A stretch of DNA of 7,504 nucleotides, taken from NCBI GenBank assembly GCA_946481065.1, contig CAMLMA010000087.1, positions 1 to 7,504 on the forward strand, read 5' to 3'. Of the stretch, positions 1 through 7,486 are shown piece by piece. The position numbers were made by a program, and so were the translations under genes. Under the pieces are notes generated by a model. It was given only the letters and a program-made list of their open reading frames with translations, was not told the DNA's origin and made no database searches. The stretch's first letter is position 1. Each line of letters begins with the position of its first letter. The DNA comes from an uncultured Nitrosomonadales bacterium (GTDB lineage Bacteria > Pseudomonadota > Gammaproteobacteria > Burkholderiales > Methylophilaceae).

Positions 1-920
1 GCCGCCACCGACAGCGTCTCCATGACGAACACGCCGCCCATGATGAAGAGCACGATCTCCTGTCGCACGATGACGGCGACCACACCGAGCGCGGCCCCCA
101 GCGCCAGCGCCCCGACATCGCCCATGAACACCTCTGCCGGGTAGGCGTTGAACCAGAGGAAGCCGAGTCCGGCACCGGCCATCGCCGCGCAGAACACCAT
201 GAGTTCACCGGCGCCCGGCACGTAGGGCACGCCAAGATATTTGGAGAAATAGAGGTGACCGGCGACATAAGCGAAGATCGCCAGCGCGCTGCCGACCATC
301 ACGGTCGGCATGATGGCAAGGCCGTCGAGACCGTCGGTGAGGTTGACGGCATTGCTGCTGCCGACGATGACCAGATAGGTCAGCGCAATGAAACTGACAG
401 CCCCGAGTGGAATGACGAGATGCTTGAAGAACGGCACGATCAGCTCGGTCTCGGCGGGTGTCGTCGTCGTCAGGAACAGGTAGATCGCGACCACGAGGCC
501 GATCACCGACTGCCAGAAATACTTGGCGGCCGCTGACAGACCCTTGGGATTGCGATGCACGACCTTACGCCAGTCGTCGACCCAGCCAATGACGCCAAAA
601 CCCAGCGTGGTGAACAACACCACCCAGACGAAGCGATTGTGCAGATCGGCCCAGAGCAAGGTGGCGATGGCGATGGCGACCAGGATCAGCGCCCCGCCCA
701 TGGTCGGCGTGCCGGCCTTGATCAGATGCGTCTGTGGGCCGTCGTCACGTACGGCCTGGCCCACCTTGTACTGCGTGAGCTTGCGGATCATGGTCGGACC
801 GACGACGAAAGAGATGGTGAGCGCTGTCAGCGTCGCCAGCACCGCGCGCAGCGTGATGTAATTGAAGACATTGAATGCGCGTATGTCGTGCGCCAGCCAG
901 CGTGCGAGTTCGAGTAGCAT
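1..920 (-). CDS. mraY: MraY, phospho-N-acetylmuramoyl-pentapeptide transferase (3' end cut by window edge)
   Basis: This is an integral membrane enzyme of the inner membrane. It transfers phospho-MurNAc-pentapeptide from UDP to undecaprenyl phosphate, making lipid I. The frame is open from the ATG at 918-920 to the window edge and gives 306 residues; E. coli MraY has 360, so about 50 C-terminal residues are missing, including the expected His-rich PxHHHxE motif. Visible family motifs are DDGPQTH near residue 59, TPTMGG near 71, the WVDDW Asp pair at 115-116, [13 protein letters not shown] at 190-202 and FMGDVG at 265-270. The Asp pair and D267 fall at the same positions as the E. coli catalytic aspartates. 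Hydrophobic segments recur along the whole chain, as expected for about ten transmembrane helices. The start lies 1 nt after the murF stop (TAG-G-ATG), with a strong GGGGGAGG ribosome binding site about 9 nt upstream inside murF. Translational coupling to murF is likely. The identification is secure. Confidence 0.97.
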   Translation of the reverse strand, partial: MLLELARWLAHDIRAFNVFNYITLRAVLATLTALTISFVVGPTMIRKLTQYKVGQAVRDDGPQTHLIKAGTPTMGGALILVAIAIATLLWADLHNRFVWVVLFTTLGFGVIGWVDDWRKVVHRNPKGLSAAAKYFWQSVIGLVVAIYLFLTTTTPAETELIVPFFKHLVIPLGAVSFIALTYLVIVGSSNAVNLTDGLDGLAIMPTVMVGSALAIFAYVAGHLYFSKYLGVPYVPGAGELMVFCAAMAGAGLGFLWFNAYPAEVFMGDVGALALGAALGVVAVIVRQEIVLFIMGGVFVMETLSVA

Positions 921-921
921 C

Positions 922-2361
922 CTAGTGGGCCTCCCCCGGGGTGTTGTCGTTGGTGATGCGCGCGACCACGCGCTCCATCTGCATGAACCGTGAGCCCTTT
1001 ACCAGCACCACCGTATCCGCGCCCATGACCTCGACCAAGGCAGCGGCAAGGCTTTGCGGGTTGTCGTAATGACGGGCACCCTGTCCGAACGCGGAGACCG
1101 TATGCCGACTCAATTCGCCTAGCGCATAGAGCGCGGTGATGCCGGCTTGCAGGGCATAGTGGCCGATCTCAGCGTGCATGCTGGCGGCGTCCTCGCCCAG
1201 CTCGCCCATGTCTCCCAGGACCAGTAGCCTGTTGCCCGCGTGGGCTGCCAACACGTCGATCGCTGCTTTGACCGAAGCCGGATTGGCGTTGTAGCTATCG
1301 TCGATGACGGTGGCGCCGTGTGCGCCCGTCTTGGTCTGCAAGCGCCCCTTGGCGCCACTGAAATGCGCCAGTCCATGTGCGACCGCGGCCAGGGAAGCAC
1401 CCATGGCCAATGCAGCTGTCGCGGCGGCGAGTGCGTTTCGAACGTTGTGCAACCCTGGGCTCGGCAGATCGAATGCGATCTCCCCGATCGGCGTCTTCAT
1501 GGCGATGACGCTATGGTCCTGCGCCAGCCGATACTCCGCGGTGACGTCTGCCGGCGCGTCGAGACCGAAGGTCGCCACCTTGCGCGGCGCAGCCAGCGCC
1601 TGCCACAAGGGGGCGTAGACGTCGTCGGCATTGATGACGGCGACCCCGTCCGGCGCCAGCCCCTCAAAGATCTCGCCTTTGGCTTGCGCGATGGCTTCCA
1701 CCGAACCCAGCTCGCCGATATGGGCCGTGCCCGCGTTATTGACCAGCGCCACGGTAGGCGCCCCGATATGGCTCAGATAGCGGATCTCGCCGCGATGGTT
1801 CATGCCCATCTCAGCCACGGCATAGCGGTGCTGGGCGCGCAGCTTGAGCAAGGTCAGCGGCAGGCCGATATCGTTGTTGAGGTTACCTTCTGTCGCCAGG
1901 ACGGCTTGCATCGCTTGCTGCGAGACCGTAGCGGCCTCATGCGCGCCTTCGCCCAGCGTTGCGGCAGCTTGCTCTTGCAACTCCTGGGCGACCTGCGCCC
2001 GCAGAATGGCGGCCAGCATCTCTTTCACCGTGGTCTTGCCATTGCTGCCGGTGATCGCCGCCAGCGGAATGGTGAACTTGCGGCGCCAATGGGCGGCCAG
2101 CTCGCCAAGCGCCAATCGGGTATCGGCAACCTCGACCGCGGCGGTCACGCCCGGTACCGAGGCAGAGACCATGACGGCGACGGCGCCTTCCGCCAAGGCC
2201 TTGGCGGCATACTCATGGCCGTCGAAATGGGCGCCACGTAGGGCGATGAAGAGCTGGCCCGGGGCCAGCTTGCGGCTATCGGTACCGACACTGGTGAACA
2301 AGACATCGTGGCCGATGAGCTTGCCTTGCGTCGCCATCGCGGCTTCCGAGAGATGCATCAT
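922..2361 (-). CDS. murF: MurF, UDP-MurNAc-tripeptide:D-Ala-D-Ala ligase
   Basis: This cytoplasmic ATP-dependent ligase adds D-alanyl-D-alanine to UDP-MurNAc-tripeptide and so completes the pentapeptide precursor used by MraY. The 479 residues show the Mur ligase order. An N-terminal UDP-substrate domain (about 1-95, with [12 protein letters not shown] at 28-39) is followed by a central ATPase domain with the P-loop TGSNGKTT at 104-111, [10 protein letters not shown] at 159-168 and [10 protein letters not shown] at 184-193. The C-terminal domain starts around 335 and carries the [10 protein letters not shown] region at 354-363 and VLGDMGELG at 381-389. Between helix AAIL (ending at 120) and NLNND there are 39 residues; E. 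coli has about 11 here, so this protein carries an Ala/Gln/Glu-rich insertion. The ATG overlaps the murE stop as ATGA, and GGAGG lies 5 nt upstream. A second ATG follows at once, with a spacing of 8 nt, so the exact first Met is open by one residue. E. coli MurF has about 452 residues; the insertion explains most of the difference. Confidence 0.97.
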   Translation of the reverse strand: MMHLSEAAMATQGKLIGHDVLFTSVGTDSRKLAPGQLFIALRGAHFDGHEYAAKALAEGAVAVMVSASVPGVTAAVEVADTRLALGELAAHWRRKFTIPLAAITGSNGKTTVKEMLAAILRAQVAQELQEQAAATLGEGAHEAATVSQQAMQAVLATEGNLNNDIGLPLTLLKLRAQHRYAVAEMGMNHRGEIRYLSHIGAPTVALVNNAGTAHIGELGSVEAIAQAKGEIFEGLAPDGVAVINADDVYAPLWQALAAPRKVATFGLDAPADVTAEYRLAQDHSVIAMKTPIGEIAFDLPSPGLHNVRNALAAATAALAMGASLAAVAHGLAHFSGAKGRLQTKTGAHGATVIDDSYNANPASVKAAIDVLAAHAGNRLLVLGDMGELGEDAASMHAEIGHYALQAGITALYALGELSRHTVSAFGQGARHYDNPQSLAAALVEVMGADTVVLVKGSRFMQMERVVARITNDNTPGEAH

Positions 2362-3806
2362 GCCGGCCTCCGCTTGTGTTGCTGCAGCGCGCGCTCGGCG
2401 ACGTCGAGATCGCTGAACGGGTAACGCACCCCGGCGACCTCCTGGTAGGCCTCGTGCCCCTTGCCCGCCACCAGCACGACATCGCCGGGGCCCGCGTTGA
2501 GGATGGCTTCGGTGATGGCGACGGCGCGATCCGGCTCGATGTGGTAATCGCCGGTCATGTCGGCGACGATGGCCTTGATGATGGCCTGCGGATCCTCACT
2601 GCGCGGGTTGTCCGAGGTCACCAGGGCGCGGTCCGCCAGCTGACCGACGATCTGCCCCATGAGCGGGCGCTTGCCCGCGTCGCGGTCGCCGCCGCAACCG
2701 AACACGCAGATCAGTTGACCTCGCGTTTGTGTACGCAGGGCTTGCAGGACTTTTTCCAGCGCGTCCGGCGTATGCGCATAGTCGACCACCACCAGCGGCA
2801 ATGCGCCGCCACCGGCCTGCTGCATGCGCCCAGGCACGGCGCGAAGCTCGGCCATGGCGGCGACCGCCTGCGCCAGCGGCACGCCGGAGACGAGCAAGGT
2901 GGACAGCACCGCCAACAGGTTGTAGGCGTTGAAACGACCAGCCACGCCGGCTTCGAGCTTAGCGGCTCCGAAGGGACTATCGATGCGCATCGAAAGTCCA
3001 CGATCGCTGAAGACAAGCGCGCTCGCGCGCACGTCGCCGCTGTCCAGCCCGTAGGTCAGGACCGGCTTGCCGGCGAATGCCAGCTGGTCCGCCAGTTCGC
3101 GACCGAAGGCGTCGTCGGCGTTGACCACCGCATGCGCCAGGCCAGGCCAGACGAACAGCTTGCGCTTGGCGGCGGCGTAGCTCGCCATGTCGCCGTGGTA
3201 ATCAAGATGGTCGCGTGACAGGTTGGTGAATACGGCGACATCGAAATGCACGCCGTTCACACGCCCCTGATCGAGACCGTGCGAAGAGACCTCCATGGCG
3301 ACGCCAGATGCGCCCTGTTCGAGATAATCCGCCAGCATGCCCTGCAGCAGGATAGGGTCGGGCGTGGTGTTGATGGCTGCCGAGAGCGCGCCGGGGAAGC
3401 CGTTACCGAGCGTGCCGACGACGGCCGTCTTGCGGCCGAGGATATTCAGCGCCTGGGCCAGCCACTGGCTGCACGAGGTTTTGCCATTGGTGCCGGTGAC
3501 ACCGATCATCCACAGCGCGCGCGAAGGCTCGCCGTAGAAACGGTCGGCGATGTCGCCGGCCGCGGCACGCAGTCCGGACACAGCAAGGTTGGGCACTTGC
3601 AAGCGCTCGTCCCAGTGGTATCCCTCTGGCTCCCATAACACGGCGCATGCGCCTTGCGACACCGCCTGGCCGATATAGTCACGCCCATCACGCTGTGCGC
3701 CAGGGTACGCCACGAACAGGCTACCTGGCTTCACCTGTCGGCTATCCGCGGTGATACCGACAGGCGTGACGCCGCGTGCGCTTAACATCTCCAGAGGGCC
3801 GCTCAT
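2358..3806 (-). CDS. murE: MurE, UDP-MurNAc-L-Ala-D-Glu:meso-diaminopimelate ligase
   Basis: This cytoplasmic ATP-dependent ligase adds the third residue of the peptidoglycan stem peptide. The 482 residues have an N-terminal uridine-nucleotide domain with ITADSRQVKPGSLF at 18-31. The P-loop TGTNGKTS is at 104-111. NTTPDP is at 146-151, EVSSHGLDQGR at 172-182 and TNLSRDHLDYHG at 194-205. Lys214 in AAAKRKLF is the likely carbamylated lysine. The C-terminal domain carries VDYAHTPDAL at 341-350, FGCGGDRDAGKRP at 369-381, DNPR at 399-402 and GKGHE at 448-452. DNPR is the known signature for meso-diaminopimelate rather than lysine, which supports a Gram-negative type wall. Its length is close to E. 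coli MurE (495). The ATG overlaps the ftsI stop (ATGA), and a perfect AAGGAGG ends 4 nt upstream at 3811-3817, within the ftsI 3' end. The gene therefore looks both coupled and well initiated in its own right. Confidence 0.97.
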   Translation of the reverse strand: MSGPLEMLSARGVTPVGITADSRQVKPGSLFVAYPGAQRDGRDYIGQAVSQGACAVLWEPEGYHWDERLQVPNLAVSGLRAAAGDIADRFYGEPSRALWMIGVTGTNGKTSCSQWLAQALNILGRKTAVVGTLGNGFPGALSAAINTTPDPILLQGMLADYLEQGASGVAMEVSSHGLDQGRVNGVHFDVAVFTNLSRDHLDYHGDMASYAAAKRKLFVWPGLAHAVVNADDAFGRELADQLAFAGKPVLTYGLDSGDVRASALVFSDRGLSMRIDSPFGAAKLEAGVAGRFNAYNLLAVLSTLLVSGVPLAQAVAAMAELRAVPGRMQQAGGGALPLVVVDYAHTPDALEKVLQALRTQTRGQLICVFGCGGDRDAGKRPLMGQIVGQLADRALVTSDNPRSEDPQAIIKAIVADMTGDYHIEPDRAVAITEAILNAGPGDVVLVAGKGHEAYQEVAGVRYPFSDLDVAERALQQHKRRPA

Positions 3807-5533
3807 ACGTCCTCCTTGATGATCGGCGCGTCTTCCGGCGGGATGACGATATTGTTGTTAGGCGCATCCTGCGGGATGGCCAACATACGCAATGTCCCCG
3901 ACATGATGTTGCTGAACACCGGCGCGGCCACCAGGCCGCCATAGTAGGAACCCGTCGTCGGCTCGTCGATCATGACCGCGATGATCAGCCGTGGATTGGA
4001 AGCCGGCGCCATGCCGACGAAGGACGATACGTAACTGTTAGGCAAGTAGCCGCCAGGACCGAGTTTATGGGCCGTACCGGTCTTGCCTGCAACGCGGTAG
4101 CCAAGCACCTGCGCCCTTGGGGCAGTGCCGCCGGGCAACACCGCCAGCTCCAGCATATCCTTGACGCTATTGGCGGTCTTGGCCGAGAACACCTGCTGCC
4201 CCACTGGCGACTCGGAGAGCTTGAGCAGGCTCACCGGCCGCAACTCGCCCTCGTTGGCGAACACCGTGTAGGCCCTGGCCAGTTGCAGCAGTGTCAGGCT
4301 GATGCCATGGCCGAACGACATGGTGGCCTGTTCGATGGGACGCCAGGTCTTGTAATTGCGCACGATGCCTGCAGCCTCGCCCGGGAAGCCGATATGCGTC
4401 GGCGCGCCAAGGCCGATGCGGTTGAACACGCTCCATAGATATTGCGGCTGCAACGTCAGCGCGATCTTCGACGAGCCGACGTTCGATGATTTCTGGATGA
4501 CCTGCGCCACCGTCAGCACGCCCTCCCTGTGGGCGTCATGTATGGTCGCGGGCCCGATGCGCAAGGTGCCCGGCGCGGTATCGATCGTGGTCTCGGGGGT
4601 GAACGTCCCGGTTTCCAGCGCTGCCGCGGCAGTCACCGGCTTTAGGGTCGAGCCCGGCTCGAACATGTCGACGATCGCGCGATTACGGGATTTGCCGGCG
4701 ATCCGCACCGGGTTGTTGGGGTTATAGGTGGGCAGATTGACCATCGCCAGCACTTCGCCAGTCTTGGCGTCGAGCACGATGGCGGCACCCGCCTTGGCCT
4801 TGTGCAATTCGACGGCGCTGGCCAGCTCACGATAAGCGAGGTACTGGATCTTGCGGTCGATGGAGAGCACGAGATCCTTGCCGTCCTGCGGCACCTTGAC
4901 CGCCTCCAGATCCTCGACGATATGGCCTTGACGGTCCTTGATCACGCGGCGGCTACCCGGTTTGCCGGACAACCAGTTCTGATACTTGAGCTCGAAGCCC
5001 TCCTGGCCGTTGTCGTCGATGCCGGTAAAGCCGACCAGATGCGCGGTGACTTCGCCAGCCGGGTAGTAGCGGCGGTATTCACGCTGCATGAAGACGCCAG
5101 AGATGCCGAGACGCATGACCTGATGCGCTAATTCGGGCGGGATGCGCCGCTTGATATAGACGAATTCGCGTTCGCTATTGGTAAGTTTCTTGCTGAGATC
5201 GGCCGGCTTGAGGTCCAGCAGTTTAGCCAGCCTGGCACTCTGTTCAGCCGTGATCTTGACATCGGACGGGTTGGCCCAGATCGATTCCACCGGCGTGCTG
5301 ATGGCCAGCGGCTCGCCATACCGGTCGGTGATCATGCCCCGATGTGCGGGCAAGGTGATGACGCGGCTATAGCGCGCATCGCCCTCTTTCTGCAGGAAGC
5401 TCTTGTGCATGCCCTGCAGGTAGACACCCCGCCCCAGCAAGACCGCGAAGCCAGCCAGCACCGCGATCAGCAGGACGCGGCGACGCCATGCAGGCAGCTT
5501 GATCATGAGTTGCTGGGTCGCGGCGTGGTTCAT
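3803..5533 (-). CDS. ftsI: FtsI (PBP3), septal peptidoglycan D,D-transpeptidase
   Basis: This is a class B penicillin-binding protein that cross-links peptidoglycan at the division septum; in characterised bacteria it works with the FtsW polymerase and is activated through FtsQLB and FtsN. The 576 residues (E. coli 588) begin with a short cationic cytoplasmic tail ending in WRRR and a single membrane anchor at about 20-40. A periplasmic pedestal domain follows, with LPAHRGMITDRYGEPLA at 61-77 and GQEGFELKY at 176-184. The transpeptidase domain has all three active-site motifs: SxxK as STLK at 295-298 (nucleophile Ser295), SxN as SSN at 349-351, and KTGT at 484-487. DMFEPGSTLKP and EQATMSFGHG are typical of this family. 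The ATG overlaps the ftsL stop (ATGA), and GAAGG lies 7 nt upstream. FtsI rather than another class B PBP is supported both by sequence and by its place between ftsL and murE. No catalytic motif is lost. Confidence 0.97.
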   Translation of the reverse strand: MNHAATQQLMIKLPAWRRRVLLIAVLAGFAVLLGRGVYLQGMHKSFLQKEGDARYSRVITLPAHRGMITDRYGEPLAISTPVESIWANPSDVKITAEQSARLAKLLDLKPADLSKKLTNSEREFVYIKRRIPPELAHQVMRLGISGVFMQREYRRYYPAGEVTAHLVGFTGIDDNGQEGFELKYQNWLSGKPGSRRVIKDRQGHIVEDLEAVKVPQDGKDLVLSIDRKIQYLAYRELASAVELHKAKAGAAIVLDAKTGEVLAMVNLPTYNPNNPVRIAGKSRNRAIVDMFEPGSTLKPVTAAAALETGTFTPETTIDTAPGTLRIGPATIHDAHREGVLTVAQVIQKSSNVGSSKIALTLQPQYLWSVFNRIGLGAPTHIGFPGEAAGIVRNYKTWRPIEQATMSFGHGISLTLLQLARAYTVFANEGELRPVSLLKLSESPVGQQVFSAKTANSVKDMLELAVLPGGTAPRAQVLGYRVAGKTGTAHKLGPGGYLPNSYVSSFVGMAPASNPRLIIAVMIDEPTTGSYYGGLVAAPVFSNIMSGTLRMLAIPQDAPNNNIVIPPEDAPIIKEDV

Positions 5534-5826
5534 GGCGCAGCCTTCACGTCTTCATGGACCGCCACAGGGGGAACGACGACCTGGATGCGCTTGGCATCCG
5601 GCACCTGCATCTGCAGATGCCGGCTGGCGATCTGTTCGATACGCGCGTGCATCGCCCATGTGCTCTGCTCCAGCTGGAGCTGGCCCCATTCGACGTCGTA
5701 TTGCTTGGCCGCATCCTGTTGTTGCTGCAGCTCGAAATAGAGCTTGCGCGACTTGTGCTGGGCCGTGATCGAGCCGATGGCAGTCGCGATGAGCACAAAG
5801 AACAGGATGAGGTTGAGTCGGGTCAT
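5530..5826 (-). CDS. ftsL: FtsL, bitopic cell division protein
   Basis: This is a small division protein which, in characterised bacteria, forms the FtsQ-FtsL-FtsB complex and helps activate septal wall synthesis by FtsWI. The 98 residues match the family plan: a very short cytoplasmic start (MTRLN), one membrane segment at about 5-22, then a periplasmic Gln- and charge-rich stretch at about 25-62 fit to form a coiled coil (KSRKLYFELQQQQDAAKQYD). A short C-terminal part follows with ASRHLQMQVPDAKRIQVV. FtsL sequences diverge strongly, so the call rests mainly on size, topology and position between rsmH and ftsI. The ATG lies 4 nt after the rsmH stop and has GGAGG 9 nt upstream within the rsmH 3' end. 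The stop overlaps the ftsI start as ATGA, which would help keep FtsL and FtsI output linked. Confidence 0.93.
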   Translation of the reverse strand: MTRLNLILFFVLIATAIGSITAQHKSRKLYFELQQQQDAAKQYDVEWGQLQLEQSTWAMHARIEQIASRHLQMQVPDAKRIQVVVPPVAVHEDVKAAP

Positions 5827-5830
5827 GCGC

Positions 5831-6823
5831 TTACGCCTCCGCCGTTCTCTCGGCGACGCGCAGCACTGCGCTGCGTGAGCGGGGGTTGCGCTTCACTTCG
5901 GCTGCAGAGGGCTTGATGGCACGACCGACCGCCATCAACCGCGGCTGCGGCAGATCCTTGGCACGCACCGGGAAATTGGCAGGCAGGTCGTCGCGATCCT
6001 GCTCGCCCCGGATAAAGCGCTTGACGATACGATCCTCCAGCGAATGGAAGCTGATGACCGCCAGGCGACCGCCCGGGCTCAGCATCTGCATGCATTGGGG
6101 CAGGACTAGCGCCAATTCCTCAAGCTCCTGATTGAGGAAAATCCGTAAAGCTTGAAAGGTGCGCGTCGCCGGATCTTGGCCAGGCTCGAGTTTGGGCACC
6201 GCGCCTGCCACGATCTTGGCAAGTTGTCCGGTAGTGGTGACGGGCTGCCCCCCTGTGCGTGCCGTAATAACCGCCCTTGCAATCTGTTTAGCAAACCGTT
6301 CTTCACCATAATCTCTGATCACCCCTGTCAATTGTTGCTCTGTTGCCTCAGCGATGAACGCCGCCGCTGTTTGTCCGCGGCTTTGATCCATGCGCATGTC
6401 GAGCGGGCCGTCGAACCTGAAACTGAACCCACGATCCCCTGTATCGATCTGCGGCGAGGAGATCCCCAGATCCAGTAAGACGCCTTGCACCTTGCTCACA
6501 CCCAGCGCCTGCAAGGCTTCGCTCATCTCGGAAAAATGCCGATGTACGATCATGAAACGCGGGTCATCGATCGCTGCCGCCGCACGTACGGCCGCAAGGT
6601 CTCGGTCAAGCGCGATCAGCCGGCCCCGGCCACCCAACTTCTGCAGGATGCGACGGCTATGGCCGCCACGGCCGAAGGTCCCGTCGACATAGATGCCATC
6701 CGGCTGGATCGCCAAGGCATCGACCGCCTCATCGAGCAGGACCGTGACATGCTGCAGATCTGTTGAAGCATCCGGAGAAAGCGAATCTGTTGAAGCAGAT
6801 GGATGGCGTGAGCGTGCGCTCAC
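5831..6823 (-). CDS. rsmH: RsmH (MraW), 16S rRNA (cytosine1402-N4)-methyltransferase, GTG start
   Basis: This SAM-dependent enzyme methylates N4 of C1402 in 16S rRNA at the ribosomal P site. With the start chosen here it has 330 residues (E. coli 313). Motifs are [13 protein letters not shown] at 25-37, the SAM-binding [11 protein letters not shown] at 46-56, ALDRD at 71-75, [10 protein letters not shown] at 118-127, DMRMD at 142-146, [12 protein letters not shown] at 257-268 and the C-terminal RNPRSRSA at 312-319. The frame stays open to an ATG at 6913, but that would add 30 residues lying wholly inside mraZ. I chose the GTG at 6821-6823 because it overlaps the mraZ stop as GTGA and has GGAGGGG 8 nt upstream. 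No in-frame ATG, GTG or TTG lies between it and the conserved core; the first internal ATG (residue 91) is past the SAM motif. The first 22 residues are a Ser/Ala/Asp-rich extension with an ASTD repeat. Identity is secure; the start is well supported but not proven. Confidence 0.95.
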   Translation of the reverse strand: MSARSRHPSASTDSLSPDASTDLQHVTVLLDEAVDALAIQPDGIYVDGTFGRGGHSRRILQKLGGRGRLIALDRDLAAVRAAAAIDDPRFMIVHRHFSEMSEALQALGVSKVQGVLLDLGISSPQIDTGDRGFSFRFDGPLDMRMDQSRGQTAAAFIAEATEQQLTGVIRDYGEERFAKQIARAVITARTGGQPVTTTGQLAKIVAGAVPKLEPGQDPATRTFQALRIFLNQELEELALVLPQCMQMLSPGGRLAVISFHSLEDRIVKRFIRGEQDRDDLPANFPVRAKDLPQPRLMAVGRAIKPSAAEVKRNPRSRSAVLRVAERTAEA

Positions 6824-7266
6824 AGCGAGAACCCCTCCAGCTCGGGCGGCAATTCCATATCGTCGCCAGCCAGCACGCCTTCGAGCTGGGCGCGCCAGGC
6901 ATCGAGGTTCCATAATTCGAAATGACTGCCCTGCCCGACCAGCATGGCCTGTTTTTCCAGCCCGGCGAATTCGCGCAGCACCGGCGACACTAGCAGACGG
7001 CCCGCACTATCGAGCTCGATATCCTCGGCGAAACCGACGAGCATGCGTTGCAGCTTGCTGGATTGCTTGTCGAAACTGGACAGGGCCATCATCTTGGCCT
7101 GGATCGGTTCCCATGCGGGCTGCGGGTATAGCAGTAGGCAGCGGTGCGGATGTGCGGTGAGCACCAGATGGCCGGCGCACTGCGCAAGCAGGGCGTCGCG
7201 GTGCTTGGAGGGCACCGCCAACCTGCCTTTGGCATCCAGATTCAGAGATGTTGCACCGCGAAACAT
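6820..7266 (-). CDS. mraZ: MraZ, transcriptional regulator of the dcw operon
   Basis: MraZ is a DNA-binding protein of the AbrB/SpoVT-like swapped-hairpin fold that forms ring oligomers. In E. coli it represses its own operon by binding TGGG-type direct repeats near the mraZ promoter. The 148 residues (E. coli 152) contain the two internally repeated halves expected of the family: [19 protein letters not shown] at 1-19 with DAKGR at 11-15, and a second DSAGR at 86-90 within [12 protein letters not shown]. The C-terminal tail is acidic and ends in PPELEGFSL. The ATG at 7264-7266 has AAAGGGG about 4 nt upstream. The stop overlaps the rsmH GTG start. It is the first gene of the operon and sits directly downstream of four 10-bp-spaced GTGG(G/A) boxes, so autoregulation is very likely (inference from the E. 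coli model). Confidence 0.97.
   Translation of the reverse strand: MFRGATSLNLDAKGRLAVPSKHRDALLAQCAGHLVLTAHPHRCLLLYPQPAWEPIQAKMMALSSFDKQSSKLQRMLVGFAEDIELDSAGRLLVSPVLREFAGLEKQAMLVGQGSHFELWNLDAWRAQLEGVLAGDDMELPPELEGFSL
6832..6838 (-). promoter_or_regulatory. Ribosome binding site that fixes the rsmH GTG start
   Basis: The minus strand reads GGAGGGG here, 8 nt before the GTG at 6821-6823. It lies within the last codons of mraZ (Leu-Glu-Gly-Phe). Together with the GTGA overlap it argues for the GTG start of rsmH over the longer frame that begins at 6913. Confidence 0.75.
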
Positions 7267-7330
7267 GAGACCCCTTTATTGATGGTGGAACAAGAGAGGA
7301 ATCGCTCACCGCCCTTAGCCTCGATCAGCA

Positions 7331-7370
7331 ATTCCCCACAAAACTCCACTTTTCTCCACTGACACCCACT
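7331..7370 (-). promoter_or_regulatory. MraZ operator: four direct repeats with 10-bp period
   Basis: On the minus strand four consecutive 10-mers read AGTGGGTGTC, AGTGGAGAAA, AGTGGAGTTT and TGTGGGGAAT. Each has GTGG(G/A) at the same phase; on the plus strand the cores are at 7335-7339, 7345-7349, 7355-7359 and 7365-7369. The outer boxes are GTGGG and the inner two GTGGA. E. coli MraZ is known to bind TGGGN repeats separated by 5 nt, which is the same 10-bp period. The box furthest upstream overlaps the proposed -10 element, and the others extend into the predicted start of the transcript. This placement fits repression by MraZ. Binding itself is inferred. Confidence 0.82.
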
Positions 7371-7396
7371 ATAGATAAAAAAAATGGGCCATGCAA
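7368..7396 (-). promoter_or_regulatory. Probable sigma70 promoter of the mraZ operon
   Basis: On the minus strand a -35-like TTGCAT (7391-7396) is followed by exactly 17 nt and a -10-like TATAGT (7368-7373; five of six bases match the consensus). The -35 match is modest (three of six). Transcription would start near 7361, giving a leader of roughly 95 nt before the mraZ ATG. The -10 overlaps the first MraZ box. The T-rich spacer is also part of the hairpin/T-run element at this place. Confidence 0.6.
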
Positions 7397-7405
7397 GCCC
7401 TTTTT
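7377..7405. terminator. Possible bidirectional intrinsic terminator overlapping the promoter
   Basis: A GGGC/GCCC stem (7386-7389 with 7397-7400) encloses a 7-nt loop. It is flanked by an A run (7377-7384) and a T run (7401-7405), which can extend the stem past one mismatch. Read on the minus strand, the hairpin is followed by A and then eight T; on the plus strand it is followed by five T. On the minus strand it could end transcription from a gene beyond 7504. The GC stem is only four pairs, so strength is uncertain. Confidence 0.45.
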
Positions 7406-7457
7406 GGTGATTTTTCCTTTACAGGACAATGACTTAGCGTTGTTTCCTTGGAAAAAT

Positions 7458-7486
7458 TTTATCCTTAAAAATGAATGGGATAGCAA
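7458..7486 (-). promoter_or_regulatory. Weak candidate second promoter upstream of mraZ
   Basis: On the minus strand TTGCTA (7481-7486), 17 nt and GATAAA (7458-7463) make a sigma70-like arrangement; each box matches four of six bases. The stretch is AT-rich, so such matches arise easily by chance. A transcript from here would have to pass the hairpin/T-run at 7377-7405. Confidence 0.25.

Noticed and set aside
255..917. Several plus-strand open frames opposite mraY
   Set aside because: The minus strand encodes an uninterrupted MraY with all its motifs. The plus-strand frames overlap each other and look like reverse-complement artefacts.
1240..2241. Long plus-strand open frame (333 residues) opposite murF
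   Set aside because: It is antisense to a clearly real gene in high-GC DNA, where long shadow frames are common. Its translation is rich in Arg, Gly, Gln and His with no recognisable domain, and it crosses the conserved MurF motifs.
2376..3218. Plus-strand open frame (280 residues) opposite murE
   Set aside because: It is a His/Arg/Asp-rich shadow of murE with no domain signature. Its length is explained by codon bias of the real gene.
3776..4438. Plus-strand open frame (220 residues) opposite ftsI
   Set aside because: It lies antisense to the FtsI transpeptidase domain, shows shadow-like composition and has no recognisable motif.
6824..6913. Extended rsmH frame starting at the ATG at 6911-6913 (360 residues)
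   Set aside because: The extra 30 residues lie wholly within mraZ, are Arg/Ala-rich like a shadow translation, and resemble no RsmH N-terminus. The GTG at 6823 has a good ribosome binding site and a 4-nt overlap with mraZ.
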